Below, piece by piece: positions 44,397 through 54,568 of a stretch of 64,000 nt of DNA. The notes under the pieces were generated by a model. That model was not told the origin of the DNA. It worked only from the letters and a program-made list of their open reading frames with translations, and made no database searches. Positions within the stretch are counted from its first letter, which is position 1. Each line of letters begins with the position of its first letter. The position numbers were made by a program, and so were the translations under genes. This stretch comes from Coxiellaceae bacterium (GTDB taxonomy: Bacteria; Pseudomonadota; Gammaproteobacteria; Coxiellales; Coxiellaceae), in assembly GCA_011523685.1 (NCBI GenBank), contig WTGG01000022.1, forward strand, positions 54,042-118,041, in the 5' to 3' direction.

Positions 44397-46178
44397 ATGA
44401 TTACGCAACCTTATACCATTGTTATTATATTGGTTTGCACCATGGCTTTGTTTGTCTGGGGCCGATGGCGTTATGATGTTGTTGCCCTAATGGCACTAGC
44501 CGCCGCTGTTGCCTTTCAAGCTGTACCTTTTCATGCCGTCTATAACGGGCTCAGTAACCCCGCCGTAATTACAGTGGCGTGCGTTATGATTTTATCCAGT
44601 ATTGTTAACCAATCCCCCTTGTTACAAATCCCTCTACGAGGTATCAGCCAACTCACCCAACACCGAACACTCTATCTACTTTTACTTACGGCATTCACAG
44701 CTTTTCTATCCAGCTTCATGAATAACATTGGCGCACTAGCCATTATGATGCCAATCGCCATTCAATCAGCACGATCTGCTAATATCTCACCTTCTACCGT
44801 GTTAATGCCCATTGCACTGGGATCAGCCTTGGGTGGATTAACCACTATGATTGGTACACCACCCAACCTACTCATTTCAAATTATAGAGAACAAGCCATT
44901 GGACATGCTTTCAGTATGTTTTCGTTTGGTAAGGTCGGCCTCGTCGTTGCTATCACTGGTGTACTTTATGTGGGATTCATCGGCTGGAGACTCATCCCCA
45001 AACATCGCAAACAAGCACGCAACACTGATTCACTCTTTGAAATCACTGACTACATCACAGAAGCACGCGTCACTGACGACTCCCCTTTAGTCGGCAAAAC
45101 CATCAGTCGAAAACAACTTAAAGAATGGGGTGATTTTTCCATTATTGGTATCATCAGAAATAACCAAAGGCGTATGTCTCTCAACCATGAAATTGTCCTA
45201 CAATCCGGTGATATTTTAATCATGGAAGCCGACGCAGCTACACTCAAAAACTTAATTGGGTCACTAAAACTGGAATGGATCGAAGATAGCGATATCTCTA
45301 CTGATCTTCTAAAAACCGATGATATCTCATTGATTGAGGCCGTCATTACCGAGTCATCTCGCATTGAAGGGCGACAACTTAACGAGCTCAAGCTAAGCTC
45401 TCGATTTCACGCCAACATCATTGCCATATCACGACAAGGCCGAGTGTTAAAAACACGTCTAGCAACGCTTATTTGTCGTGCTGGTGATGTCTTACTGATT
45501 CAAGGATCAGAAACAGATCTTCAACAGCTGATCTATCGTCTAAAACTCCTACCCCTTGAACAACGTAAATTATCCTTTATTCCAAACAAAAAAATTAATC
45601 TAGGTATTCTTTTTTTTCTACTCGCCATTATAACTGCTTCTACTCAATTACTACCCGTGCAAATCGCTTTCAGCGGTGCGGTTTTTCTCTGTATGGCATT
45701 TCACGTTATTCCTGTACGTCATTACTACGAAAACATCGATTGGCCTATCATCATCTTATTAGCTGCAATGATTCCACTGGGTGAAGCACTACAAACCACA
45801 GGGGGAACAACACTCATTACACACACAATACTACACAGCACGCCACACACCTCACCTATCATAGCCATTGCCTTGCTCATGATTGTCACCATGACACTTT
45901 CTGACTTCATTAATAATGCAGCTACTACCATCGTTATGGCCCCTATCGCAATTAGTCTTGCGCAATCATTACAATACCACTCAGACCCCTTTTTAATGGC
46001 CGTTGCCATCAGTGCATCATGCTCGTTCTTGACCCCTGTTGGGCATCAAAATAATACTATCATCATGGGTCCAGGTGGTTATCGATTTTCTGACTACATT
46101 CGTGTGGGTTTCTTTCTTCAGTTACTAGTACTTCTCGTCAGTGTACCAATGATATTTTGGGTGTGGCCCGTCAACTAA
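44397..46178 (+). CDS. SLC13/DASS-type symporter with two RCK_C domains
   Basis: A predicted sodium:anion symporter (sulfate, carboxylate or similar) in the inner membrane, 593 residues. Helices occupy about residues 5-200 and 400-593. The conserved SNT-like loops appear as SFMNNIGALAIMMP and FINNAATTIVMAP, typical of the ArsB/NhaD and SLC13 superfamily. Two TrkA-C (RCK_C) domains sit in the central loop (about 207-290 and 305-390), each with SGDILIME/AGDVLLIQ. It resembles E. coli YfbS. Substrate is open. Confidence 0.87.
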   Translation: MITQPYTIVIILVCTMALFVWGRWRYDVVALMALAAAVAFQAVPFHAVYNGLSNPAVITVACVMILSSIVNQSPLLQIPLRGISQLTQHRTLYLLLLTAFTAFLSSFMNNIGALAIMMPIAIQSARSANISPSTVLMPIALGSALGGLTTMIGTPPNLLISNYREQAIGHAFSMFSFGKVGLVVAITGVLYVGFIGWRLIPKHRKQARNTDSLFEITDYITEARVTDDSPLVGKTISRKQLKEWGDFSIIGIIRNNQRRMSLNHEIVLQSGDILIMEADAATLKNLIGSLKLEWIEDSDISTDLLKTDDISLIEAVITESSRIEGRQLNELKLSSRFHANIIAISRQGRVLKTRLATLICRAGDVLLIQGSETDLQQLIYRLKLLPLEQRKLSFIPNKKINLGILFFLLAIITASTQLLPVQIAFSGAVFLCMAFHVIPVRHYYENIDWPIIILLAAMIPLGEALQTTGGTTLITHTILHSTPHTSPIIAIALLMIVTMTLSDFINNAATTIVMAPIAISLAQSLQYHSDPFLMAVAISASCSFLTPVGHQNNTIIMGPGGYRFSDYIRVGFFLQLLVLLVSVPMIFWVWPVN

Positions 46179-46190
46179 TAATCAGAAATA

Positions 46191-49100
46191 TCAAGAAATA
46201 TCATTTAAAAACCTTTGTATAACAATCGAAACATCGTTAATGTGCAAAGGAGTCATGATTGATAAGTGGTCAGCCTCTAGATTAATAACAGTTAGATTCT
46301 CCAAAACATCAACCCACCCATTTGTCGGGCTTTCAAAAAAACGTTGATAAATCTTAAGCATGTGATTCACCTCTGCGGAACTACTATCACTTAGGTGTGA
46401 GGAGCGAATCAACAAACAAGGTACGTTAGATAGCTTCTGAGGATAGTAAGATCGAAGCATATCACGCTCAATATCATTAAGCTCTTTTAAGACCGACATC
46501 GATTGAGGGTCATTGACTCCCAACAAATCCTGAAATGCCCCCGCAAGCAATTCATCATTCCAAATTAAGTTCAACATATGATGCTGCTTTTTAGTGAGCA
46601 AGTTGGAATCGATCATAATAATGGCTTTTACTGAACCACCTTTTTTAATAATCTCATGAGCCATTTCAACTGCAATCAAACCGCCCAACGACCACCCCAT
46701 CAATACATAAGAGCCATCCTGCTGAAGAAAAAAAACAGACTTTAAATAATGTTTTGACAATTCATTAAGTGATGTAAATGGTTTTTTTAAATGATACAGA
46801 TTGTAAGAGTCTAATATTATACTATGTTGAGAGAGGGGAAATTGCTCGGCTAATTGTTTACACTTTGAGATTGCACCACCAATAGCCGGGTGAATAATAA
46901 AAAATGGTGAATGGTCTCCTTGATGATTCACTGAAATAATGGGAGCACAATGAATCGACATAGCTTTATCAATGACCGATCTAGGTATGTCTTCATAAGG
47001 GCCGATGGATTGATAATCAATTAATGCTTTAATAGTTGGATATTGCATAATCATCTGGGGTGATAGTTGCATACCCTCTTTTGTAGCCAGATGACTCAAT
47101 TGAATCAGATCCAATGAATCGCCACCCAGAGCAAAAAAGTTTTGATTAATACCAATAACAGACATCTTTAAAACGTCACACCATAATGTTGCCCACTTTT
47201 TCTCAAGAGGTGTAGAAGGAGACTCAATGCAATCCTCCATACCTAAATCTATAATAGAAAGCAGCTGATTACGATCAACTTTTCCGTTTATCGTCAAAGG
47301 GATTGAGTCCATTTTAATAAACAAATCAGGAATCATTGAATCAGGCAATGATGCTGATAAAGATACTTTTAAAAATTCGTCAGAAATAGGAGTATGAGCA
47401 ACATAGTATGCAATCAGTCTCGTCTTAGGCTTGAATATTGCTTCAGAATCCTTATGTAGAAGAACAACAGTCTGCGAAATACAATCAAGCTTTTTTAAGT
47501 AAAATTCAATTTCTGATAACTCGACTCTCATTCCTCTTATGCTAACCCTATCACCAGTCCGCCCAATGTACTCAATTGAACCATCCGAAAGTCTCCTCAC
47601 TAAATCACCTGTCTTGTAGATCACTTCATAAATACTGTCATCGACATCTTCAACATAGAAAGGGTTTTTAAGAAAAAGATTTCTAGTTAATTTGTCATCA
47701 TTCCAATAGCCTTTCGCTAATGGATAACCAGACAAATACAGCTCGCCAATAACACCATTGGGTGTGGGCGAACAGGCTGAATTAAGGATATATAATTGGG
47801 TATTCGCTATAGGCTCACCTAAAAGACAGATATGAGATTTATCAAGGATATCATTACGATCGTAACAAGCATATAAACAGCCAGAAGCTTCCGTCTGACC
47901 ATACAGTGCTGACACGTATGAAAGAGATGGAAACACATCAAAAACATTATTCAGTAAGGCATGACTCACTAGATCGCTACCACATATCACGTGGTTTAAT
48001 GTCTTGCAGTCAAAATCATTAGAATAATGAATAGCTACATAGTCGATCAATAGTCTCATCTGAGCAGAAACCATATATATTTTTGTAATCGGATAAGTTA
48101 ATAAGTCATTTATCCAAACATCAGGTTGCTCACAGTCACTGATAACGAGAGTAGCACCTGAAGTTAATGCTGATAAAACCTGATGCCTTGAAGCAGAAAA
48201 GGCAAAATTTAGCGTTAAAAGTAACGTATCCTGTATGGAATAATCGATCTGTTTTGACATCCAAGAAATCTGATTAAGGACCGCACGGTGAGAGATAACT
48301 ACATATTTAGGAACCCCCATTGTTCCTGAAGTAGCATACAGAGCTAATGTTTTTTCAGGATCATGCGGTAAATTTAAATTTTCAGGTGAGCGTGCTCGAT
48401 CATCGTGATTAACGACCATTACGGTTATAGCCGCCTGCCCAACAGATTCGCTAATCACATCTAATAAGATCTCTTCATATGACTGATCAACAAGCAATAG
48501 GGAACCATCTTGTAATGATTTAAACAGTGAAATAAGGCGATCTTTTTTCCATTGAATATCAAAAGGAATGTAGATACCACCCGCCTTCATAACAGCAAGC
48601 ATAGCAATAATCATATCAGCGCCACGCGCTACACAAATAGCTACTTGATCAGAAACAGGTGTATCGTTAGACTCACAACTTTTTGACAAATGATCATGAA
48701 AGATACGATGAGCCAACTGATTGGATAAGGCATTAATAGATTCATAGGTCCAAGAAATCTGATTATGTATGAGTGCGTTATGACTGGGATTTTCTCGAGC
48801 CTGTATTTCAAATAGTTGATGAACACCTATATTTCTTTGGAAAGAAGTCTCTTCAAGATTAGATTCTCTAAAATTATCTCTGTACTCTTCTTGTGAAATC
48901 AACTGCAATGTGTTGACAGGGGAAAATTGATTACTATGAATTGATTCAAGTATCTGCTGATAACCTTGAGCTATTGTATCCGCCAATTGATCATCTATCT
49001 TTTTTTTGTCATAGATAATTGTAAAGACCGTGTCATTATCTTTCTGCATATAAAATAATTGAATGTGATTATTTGCTAAAATAAGATTATGATCACGAGG

Positions 49101-50147
49101 CTCCACTTCAATACCATCGAACATTAATGGTTTCAGGTAATTACTACTTGCATTAGAGAATCCCACATTGAAGACAGGCAGATCGTAGTCAGGATTTAAA
49201 AGCGATAATGGACAATATTGCGCCCGGCATTGTTTCATCTTTGTAATAAAATCCATACTCTTACTGTATAAATCATTAAAACTCTCTGAATCTGAGAAAT
49301 CTATCGGCATCAGCAAGCGATTGACCTGACTTCCCATGCCCAGCTGCTTAGCATCAATACCATAAGGATAAGAAACAACACAATAGTCTTCACCAACAGA
49401 ACGCGCAATAACGATACCCCAGAGTATCAATAAAACGTTAAACAAAGATGGGTAGTTATTATCCAGAGTTAAGTTTTTTAACTCAGTAAATGATTTAGTA
49501 AAACTTAACCGACCCAGTGTTTCTTTAAGATCACTAGACTGCTTCTCATTCAGGGAATAGGAAAAGTCAGAGTATGAATAATGAGGGTGAATAAACATTC
49601 TCCAAAAGTCTATAATACTTGGGAGATTCAATTGATTCACACGTTTGGATAAAGATTGATTAAAATCTTCAAGCTGTCTTAGGAGATCATCCTGCTTCTC
49701 TGAACTGACTACTGAATTATACGCATCTGATAATACCTCAATAAATCTTTCAACAGATCGCCCATCAAGCAATATATGATGAAAGACAGCCAAAAAGCGG
49801 TAACTCTTGTCGTTTAATTTAAATAAACCAAAACGACACAAACACCCTGCATAAAAATCAAATGGCTGAAAAACAAAGCGTTCAACCTGAGACTCACCCT
49901 GGAAAAAAGACCATTCTGGGTAACTTTCATCTTCAGCCCAAAAAAGTTCTCCCTTATTCTCTACTACGTGATGCTTAAATAATGGGTATTGATCGATACA
50001 TAATTTAATAGCACTACCTAATAGGTCGGCATCAATGCTTCCATGGATCATTTGATCTATAGTCATGTGATAATCTGTTCGCTTTGGATTGAGTTGATGC
50101 TCAATCCAAAATACTTTTGAATAGGGTGAAAACGGGATGAGAGTCAC
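46191..50147 (-). CDS. Stand-alone one-module NRPS (C-A-PCP-TE)
   Basis: A nonribosomal peptide synthetase of 1318 residues. Condensation domain about 1-430 with HHILLDG (123-129). Adenylation domain about 440-965 with TSGTMGVPK, YGQTEASG, YKTGDLV, GRTGDRV and NGKVDR (Lys956). PCP about 980-1050 with ALGGDS, whose Ser1011 would carry phosphopantetheine. Type I thioesterase about 1078-1318 with GWSLGG (Ser1153), Asp1180 and His1294. By hand alignment to GrsA, the specificity residues are S651 A652 H655 Y691 V720 C722 L748 G756 C757 K956. Ser replaces the Asp that binds the alpha-amino group. Being N-terminal, the C domain needs a donor from another carrier or an acyl-CoA/ACP. Start is GTG (AAAGGG, 7-base gap). 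No PPTase, exporter or second module is nearby. Confidence 0.93.
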   Translation of the reverse strand: MTLIPFSPYSKVFWIEHQLNPKRTDYHMTIDQMIHGSIDADLLGSAIKLCIDQYPLFKHHVVENKGELFWAEDESYPEWSFFQGESQVERFVFQPFDFYAGCLCRFGLFKLNDKSYRFLAVFHHILLDGRSVERFIEVLSDAYNSVVSSEKQDDLLRQLEDFNQSLSKRVNQLNLPSIIDFWRMFIHPHYSYSDFSYSLNEKQSSDLKETLGRLSFTKSFTELKNLTLDNNYPSLFNVLLILWGIVIARSVGEDYCVVSYPYGIDAKQLGMGSQVNRLLMPIDFSDSESFNDLYSKSMDFITKMKQCRAQYCPLSLLNPDYDLPVFNVGFSNASSNYLKPLMFDGIEVEPRDHNLILANNHIQLFYMQKDNDTVFTIIYDKKKIDDQLADTIAQGYQQILESIHSNQFSPVNTLQLISQEEYRDNFRESNLEETSFQRNIGVHQLFEIQARENPSHNALIHNQISWTYESINALSNQLAHRIFHDHLSKSCESNDTPVSDQVAICVARGADMIIAMLAVMKAGGIYIPFDIQWKKDRLISLFKSLQDGSLLLVDQSYEEILLDVISESVGQAAITVMVVNHDDRARSPENLNLPHDPEKTLALYATSGTMGVPKYVVISHRAVLNQISWMSKQIDYSIQDTLLLTLNFAFSASRHQVLSALTSGATLVISDCEQPDVWINDLLTYPITKIYMVSAQMRLLIDYVAIHYSNDFDCKTLNHVICGSDLVSHALLNNVFDVFPSLSYVSALYGQTEASGCLYACYDRNDILDKSHICLLGEPIANTQLYILNSACSPTPNGVIGELYLSGYPLAKGYWNDDKLTRNLFLKNPFYVEDVDDSIYEVIYKTGDLVRRLSDGSIEYIGRTGDRVSIRGMRVELSEIEFYLKKLDCISQTVVLLHKDSEAIFKPKTRLIAYYVAHTPISDEFLKVSLSASLPDSMIPDLFIKMDSIPLTINGKVDRNQLLSIIDLGMEDCIESPSTPLEKKWATLWCDVLKMSVIGINQNFFALGGDSLDLIQLSHLATKEGMQLSPQMIMQYPTIKALIDYQSIGPYEDIPRSVIDKAMSIHCAPIISVNHQGDHSPFFIIHPAIGGAISKCKQLAEQFPLSQHSIILDSYNLYHLKKPFTSLNELSKHYLKSVFFLQQDGSYVLMGWSLGGLIAVEMAHEIIKKGGSVKAIIMIDSNLLTKKQHHMLNLIWNDELLAGAFQDLLGVNDPQSMSVLKELNDIERDMLRSYYPQKLSNVPCLLIRSSHLSDSSSAEVNHMLKIYQRFFESPTNGWVDVLENLTVINLEADHLSIMTPLHINDVSIVIQRFLNDIS

Positions 50148-50364
50148 TACACTACCCTTTTGAACAATTCATGAACTTAATTTAGATTATCACATGAAAC
50201 TACATAGCAGTAGTCCGCATTATTGCTTTGAATAGACCCTTAAGATAATAAATACTCCTATCTCAATCTACTTTCGAACCTTACAAAAATCATCTAACAT
50301 AAAAAATGTAAAAAAAATGATCGCAATAAGCAAAATAAAAATTTAAACTTTTTAAGCGTTAAAG

Positions 50365-50393
50365 TTGTTATCTTTATGACAGACAATTACTAT
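50365..50393 (+). promoter_or_regulatory. Candidate sigma-70 promoter of the cyd operon
   Basis: TTGTTA (50365-50370), 17 bases, TACTAT (50388-50393), 33 bases before the cydA GTG. Each box matches consensus at four of six positions. Confidence 0.45.
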
Positions 50394-50425
50394 AGGTAGC
50401 TAAATAATTGTAAAAGGATTTACAC

Positions 50426-51988
50426 GTGCTACCTTCTGACGCTGTTGTTGAACTTTCTCGCATTCAATTCGCTTTCACTGCTATGTTCCATTTTTTGTTT
50501 GTCCCCTTAACATTAGGACTAACCTGGATCGTTTTCATTATGGAGGCAGCTTACGTGAGAAGCGGCAAAGTCATTTACCGAGATATGACAAAGTTTTGGG
50601 CCAAGTTACTGGCGATCAATTTTGCAATGGGTGTTGTCACTGGCACCACCATGGAATTTGAGTTTGGTACTAACTGGGCTTATTTCTCACGCATGATTGG
50701 CGGAAGCTTTGCACCCATCTTAGCGATCGAAGGTATCACTGCTTTTATGCTCGAAGCGACCATGTTTGGTTTGTTTTTCTTTACCTGGAATAAAATCAGC
50801 AAAATAGCTCACTTAACCGTGACTTTTTTCATGGCACTGGGTGCCAGCTTGTCAATAGTCAATATTCTCGCCGCGAACAGCTGGATGCAACACCCAACAC
50901 CGGGCTCAACCTTTGACTTTGCCAGCATGACCATGAACGTCAACAGCATTATGAATCTTTATATTAGCCAATTAGCACAAGTTCGTGTAGCACATGTTGC
51001 TAATGCAGGCTATGTTACAGGTGCCATGTTTGTCGTGGGTATCAGTGCTTACTACCTCATTAAGAAAAGAGACGTTGAGTTTGCCAAACGTTCCATGGGA
51101 ATTGCCGCCGCATTTGGGTTTTGTTGTGCGCTGTGCGCTGCATTCTACGGTGATGCTAATGGCCTTGCTGTCAGCAAGTATGAGCCAGAAAAAATGGCAG
51201 CCATTGAAGCTCAATGGTACACACAAACACCACCCGCCGCATGGACTATGGTTGCTTTACCTGATCAAGAAAAAGAGGTTAATCACTATGCGGTTACGAT
51301 TCCATATGCACTCAGCATCATCGCTGATCACTCACTGAGTGGAACTGTTGAGGGTGTGAAACAAATCAGAGAAGGTTATCGATCCAAAGTCATTAATGGG
51401 CTGACCGCCTATAATGCGCTTCAAAATATCAGAAAAGGTGTCAACGTCGAAGAAAATAAGCAAATTTTTGAAGCCAACAGTGCAGACATTGGGTTTGGTT
51501 TTCTAGCCAAGCATGTCGCTCCTAAAGCAACCGTAGCTACCCCTGAAATTATCGACAAAGCTACTAAATTGGCTATCCCCAATGTTGCCACTGCATTCTG
51601 GTCATTCCGATTTATGATTGGATTTTGGATGATCATACTTATGGTATTTACCTTTGGGCTTATTATTAGTCTTCGAGGGATGCATGACTATTACAGAAAA
51701 TTTTTATGGATAGCGGTACTCTCTATACCTCTGCCCTTTCTTGCTGCCGAATGTGGTTGGGTACTAGCGGAAACCGGGCGCCAGCCTTGGGTAATCCACT
51801 ATATTTTGCCGACTTTTATGGGAGCATCGTCGGTCGATGTAGGAACCATCGCTACCAGCTTAATTTGTTTTATAGGGTTCTACATCACATTGTTTATTCT
51901 TGAGATGACACTCATGATTAAATATGCCAGAAAAGGTCCTAGCTGTTTAGGGACGAAACGCTATTACTTTGAACAAAACCGGTCATAA
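50426..51988 (+). CDS. cydA: Cytochrome bd oxidase subunit I
   Basis: The quinol-oxidising, heme-bearing subunit of the high-affinity terminal oxidase. At 520 residues with an insert of the E. coli type (about 250-370, including HYAVTIPYALSIIADHS), it has the long Q-loop, not the short CioA form. Also seen: the MEFEFGTNW segment, WMQHPTPGS, and GRQPWVI. The start is GTG with AAAGGA seven bases upstream. It is first of cydA-cydB-small-cydP. Confidence 0.96.
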   Translation: MLPSDAVVELSRIQFAFTAMFHFLFVPLTLGLTWIVFIMEAAYVRSGKVIYRDMTKFWAKLLAINFAMGVVTGTTMEFEFGTNWAYFSRMIGGSFAPILAIEGITAFMLEATMFGLFFFTWNKISKIAHLTVTFFMALGASLSIVNILAANSWMQHPTPGSTFDFASMTMNVNSIMNLYISQLAQVRVAHVANAGYVTGAMFVVGISAYYLIKKRDVEFAKRSMGIAAAFGFCCALCAAFYGDANGLAVSKYEPEKMAAIEAQWYTQTPPAAWTMVALPDQEKEVNHYAVTIPYALSIIADHSLSGTVEGVKQIREGYRSKVINGLTAYNALQNIRKGVNVEENKQIFEANSADIGFGFLAKHVAPKATVATPEIIDKATKLAIPNVATAFWSFRFMIGFWMIILMVFTFGLIISLRGMHDYYRKFLWIAVLSIPLPFLAAECGWVLAETGRQPWVIHYILPTFMGASSVDVGTIATSLICFIGFYITLFILEMTLMIKYARKGPSCLGTKRYYFEQNRS

Positions 51989-52012
51989 ATTGGTTTTCAG
52001 GAGGAAAACAAC

Positions 52013-53155
52013 ATGCTTGAATTTACTATCCTAAAAATTGTCTGGTGGATGATCGTTGGCGTCATCTTAATGGTCTATGCATCAACGGCTGGTTTTGACT
52101 TAGGGGTTACCTTGATTATGCCGTTCCTTAGAAAGGAAGTGGATCGTCGTGTTGCCCTCAATGCTAGCGCACCGACATGGGACGGCAATCAAACATGGAT
52201 TGTTTTTGCAGGTGGCGCTCTCTTTGTCGTGTGGCCACTGGTGTATAGCACGGCTTTCTCAGGCATGTATTTCGCCATGTTTGCTATTGTTTGGGGGTTC
52301 TTTTTAAGACCACCCGGTTATGACTACCGCAGTAAAATAGACAGCGCTCTGTGGCGTCGTTTTTGGGATTGGGGACTCTTTACTAGCTCTCTTATTCCTG
52401 TATTTATTTTTGGATTAGCTTTTGGTAATTGCTTTCATGGCTATCCTTTCTACTTTGACACCATCACCATGCGATCATTTTACGTTGGCGGATTCGGCTC
52501 ATTACTAAATCCCATTGGCATTTATTGTGGTGTTATGGCGCTCATAATGACCATCATGCATGGCTTTGCCTATTTAGCTAGGCGCACAGAAAACCCCTTA
52601 CGACAAACTGCACGCGTGGGACATGTAATTTCAACACTATTAACTCTCGCTATGTTTATCGCAGCAGGATTTTTTGTGGCTCACATGCCTGGCTATATTC
52701 TTGAGTCATCACCAGTCAACCCTCGCAACGTTCCTTTTGACAATGTGGTCAGTATAAAAAATGGCGCATGGCTTCAATCACTTAACGTATACGAATGGAA
52801 ACGATTTGCACCTGGGCTGATGATTGTTGGAGCACTCTTATCATTGTGGGCCAATTATTTCAGATGGTATGCTACCTGCTTTTGGGGCAGTGTGATGTGT
52901 GTATCAGGCATCATTGCAACTGCTGGCGCAACACTGTTTCCTTTTCTGATGCCATCCAGTATCAGACCCGATCAAAGTATAACGGTCTGGAATGGCGTAT
53001 CTACACAATACGCTTTGAATACAATGCTGTATGTCGGCGTCGTGATCCTTTTGATTATCTTAGCCTATAAGATATTCGCCTATTGGAGCGTCTGGCATGA
53101 TAAAAAAGCCATTTCGCGCGAAGATGTCGCTGAAAACGAACACACTTTTTACTAA
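52013..53155 (+). CDS. cydB: Cytochrome bd oxidase subunit II
   Basis: The second integral subunit of bd oxidase, 380 residues, with about nine hydrophobic helices. Typical blocks: YASTAGFDLGV, WDGNQTWIVFAGGALF and, late, FPFLMPSS. AGGAGG precedes the ATG ideally. It starts 24 bases after cydA. Confidence 0.96.
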   Translation: MLEFTILKIVWWMIVGVILMVYASTAGFDLGVTLIMPFLRKEVDRRVALNASAPTWDGNQTWIVFAGGALFVVWPLVYSTAFSGMYFAMFAIVWGFFLRPPGYDYRSKIDSALWRRFWDWGLFTSSLIPVFIFGLAFGNCFHGYPFYFDTITMRSFYVGGFGSLLNPIGIYCGVMALIMTIMHGFAYLARRTENPLRQTARVGHVISTLLTLAMFIAAGFFVAHMPGYILESSPVNPRNVPFDNVVSIKNGAWLQSLNVYEWKRFAPGLMIVGALLSLWANYFRWYATCFWGSVMCVSGIIATAGATLFPFLMPSSIRPDQSITVWNGVSTQYALNTMLYVGVVILLIILAYKIFAYWSVWHDKKAISREDVAENEHTFY

Positions 53156-53165
53156 GGACCTAGCC

Positions 53166-53300
53166 ATGACTTATATTATTTTAGCCAGCTTATTATTCAT
53201 CAGCATTGTCTTTAGTTTTTTTATTGATGCCATTGTTGATAAAAAAATAACTAAACAGCATGAGAATGATTATGAGAAAAATAGCTCAACACATCAGTGA
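53166..53300 (+). CDS. Small CydX-like membrane protein
   Basis: A 44-residue frame that sits where cydX lies in other bd operons. It has one hydrophobic helix (about residues 3-24) followed by a charged tail. An AAGGA site lies seven bases before the ATG, ten bases after the cydB stop. The sequence does not clearly show the CydX consensus (Trp near the start), so the name is by position and size. It is too short for most ORF filters. Confidence 0.6.
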   Translation: MTYIILASLLFISIVFSFFIDAIVDKKITKQHENDYEKNSSTHQ

Positions 53301-53475
53301 CCAATTTTCATCCTTGCGCTTTGCGCTTGAGTTAATTGTTGTTATTCTTATCAAAGCCACTCTAATTGTTCTCATCTGGAAATGTTTTTTTTCACATCCC
53401 ATTGAGCAAGGCTTAACTCAACAAACCTACCAAGATCATTTTTTTGGAAAAGCGCATCAAGGATCTCACCAATAA
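53272..53475 (+). CDS. cydP: Cytochrome bd small subunit CydP-like
   Basis: About 67 residues with one TM helix. The order basic N-terminus, RFALELIVVILIKATLIVLI, WKCFFSHP and a C-terminal FFGKA matches the CydP-type small proteins found after cydAB. It overlaps the preceding small frame by 29 bases; ATGs at 53260 and 53266 are alternatives. It closes the operon. Confidence 0.65.
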   Translation: MRKIAQHISDQFSSLRFALELIVVILIKATLIVLIWKCFFSHPIEQGLTQQTYQDHFFGKAHQGSHQ

Positions 53476-53543
53476 ATCCTGAGACCTAGCTATGCCTTCA
53501 CAAATGTGATTGAATCTCTCTACTTTAATTACGGCACTATGGC

Positions 53544-54401
53544 ATGAGCAACTCTTATATCATCACCTTCAACACGATCGATCAGCCAGGCATACAAGCC
53601 CAAACTACTACACTACTCCATCAATATCAGGCCAACTTGACCGATGTTGCTTCATTTACAGACCCCCTATCCTCTCGATTTTTTTCTCGCATAGCCTTTA
53701 GCTGGCCTCACAACGAAGAAATCATGGAAGATTTCATCCATCACTGGCAAGAGCTTGCAAAAACACTATCCCTGACATGGCAGATCTCACCCTCGCAACA
53801 CAAACTCCGTACACTCATTGCTGTTAGTAAAGAGGGGCATTGCCTGAATGACTTATTATATCGCGCACGCTATCGCCATCTCCCCATTAACGTTGTTGGC
53901 GTAGTTTCCAACCACGACAAGTTTAAGCATCTCGTTGAAAGTCAGGGCATACCCTTTCATCATCTTCCGATTGAGGACCCTACACACAAGCACCAACAAG
54001 AAGAGGCTATCAACACACTAGCCAAGCAACACGATGTTGAGCTCTTGATTCTAGCGCGTTACATGCAAATTTTATCGAGTGATTTTTGTCAACAATGGGA
54101 AGGGCGCTGTATCAATATACATCACAGCTTTCTACCCAGTTTCAAAGGTGCTCACCCCTATCGTCGCGCCTATGAGCGAGGTGTTAAAATGATTGGAGCA
54201 ACAGCGCATTATGTCACCTCTGACTTAGATGAAGGCCCTATTATTCATCAAGAAACCAATGCAATCTCGCATCAACATAACCCCGATATCCTTAAAAATG
54301 AGGGAAGAGACATCGAATCCAATGTATTAGGAAAAGCTGTTCGCTGGCATGCTGAGAGAAGGATTTTTCTATGTCAGCACAGAACCATTATTTTCAAATA
54401 G
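53544..54401 (+). CDS. purU: Formyltetrahydrofolate deformylase PurU
   Basis: Hydrolyses 10-formyl-THF to THF and formate, balancing one-carbon pools. The 285-residue protein has an ACT-like N-terminal domain (about 1-80) and a formyltransferase domain with INIHHSFLPSFKGAHPY and SDLDEGPII, including the catalytic Asn/His/Asp set. The ATG follows the cyd operon by about 70 bases on the same strand. Confidence 0.94.
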   Translation: MSNSYIITFNTIDQPGIQAQTTTLLHQYQANLTDVASFTDPLSSRFFSRIAFSWPHNEEIMEDFIHHWQELAKTLSLTWQISPSQHKLRTLIAVSKEGHCLNDLLYRARYRHLPINVVGVVSNHDKFKHLVESQGIPFHHLPIEDPTHKHQQEEAINTLAKQHDVELLILARYMQILSSDFCQQWEGRCINIHHSFLPSFKGAHPYRRAYERGVKMIGATAHYVTSDLDEGPIIHQETNAISHQHNPDILKNEGRDIESNVLGKAVRWHAERRIFLCQHRTIIFK

Positions 54402-54568
54402 TCCTAGCTAATACTGAAGCTGATCAACACATGGCACTCTATGTACTTCAGTAGCCTAAACTGAGTATTATCTTGGTATCTCAACTTGACTTTCATCGAG
54501 GAATTAAGCATTTTCTTGTTTCTTTTCAAACACGCAAAAAGGTGCGTATCAATTTTTTGTGGGGAAAT

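Noticed and set aside
54473-54568. Earlier start for the split exported protein
   Set aside because: The ATG at 54569 has a GGGGA site and directly precedes the signal-like segment; the upstream part has no such support.
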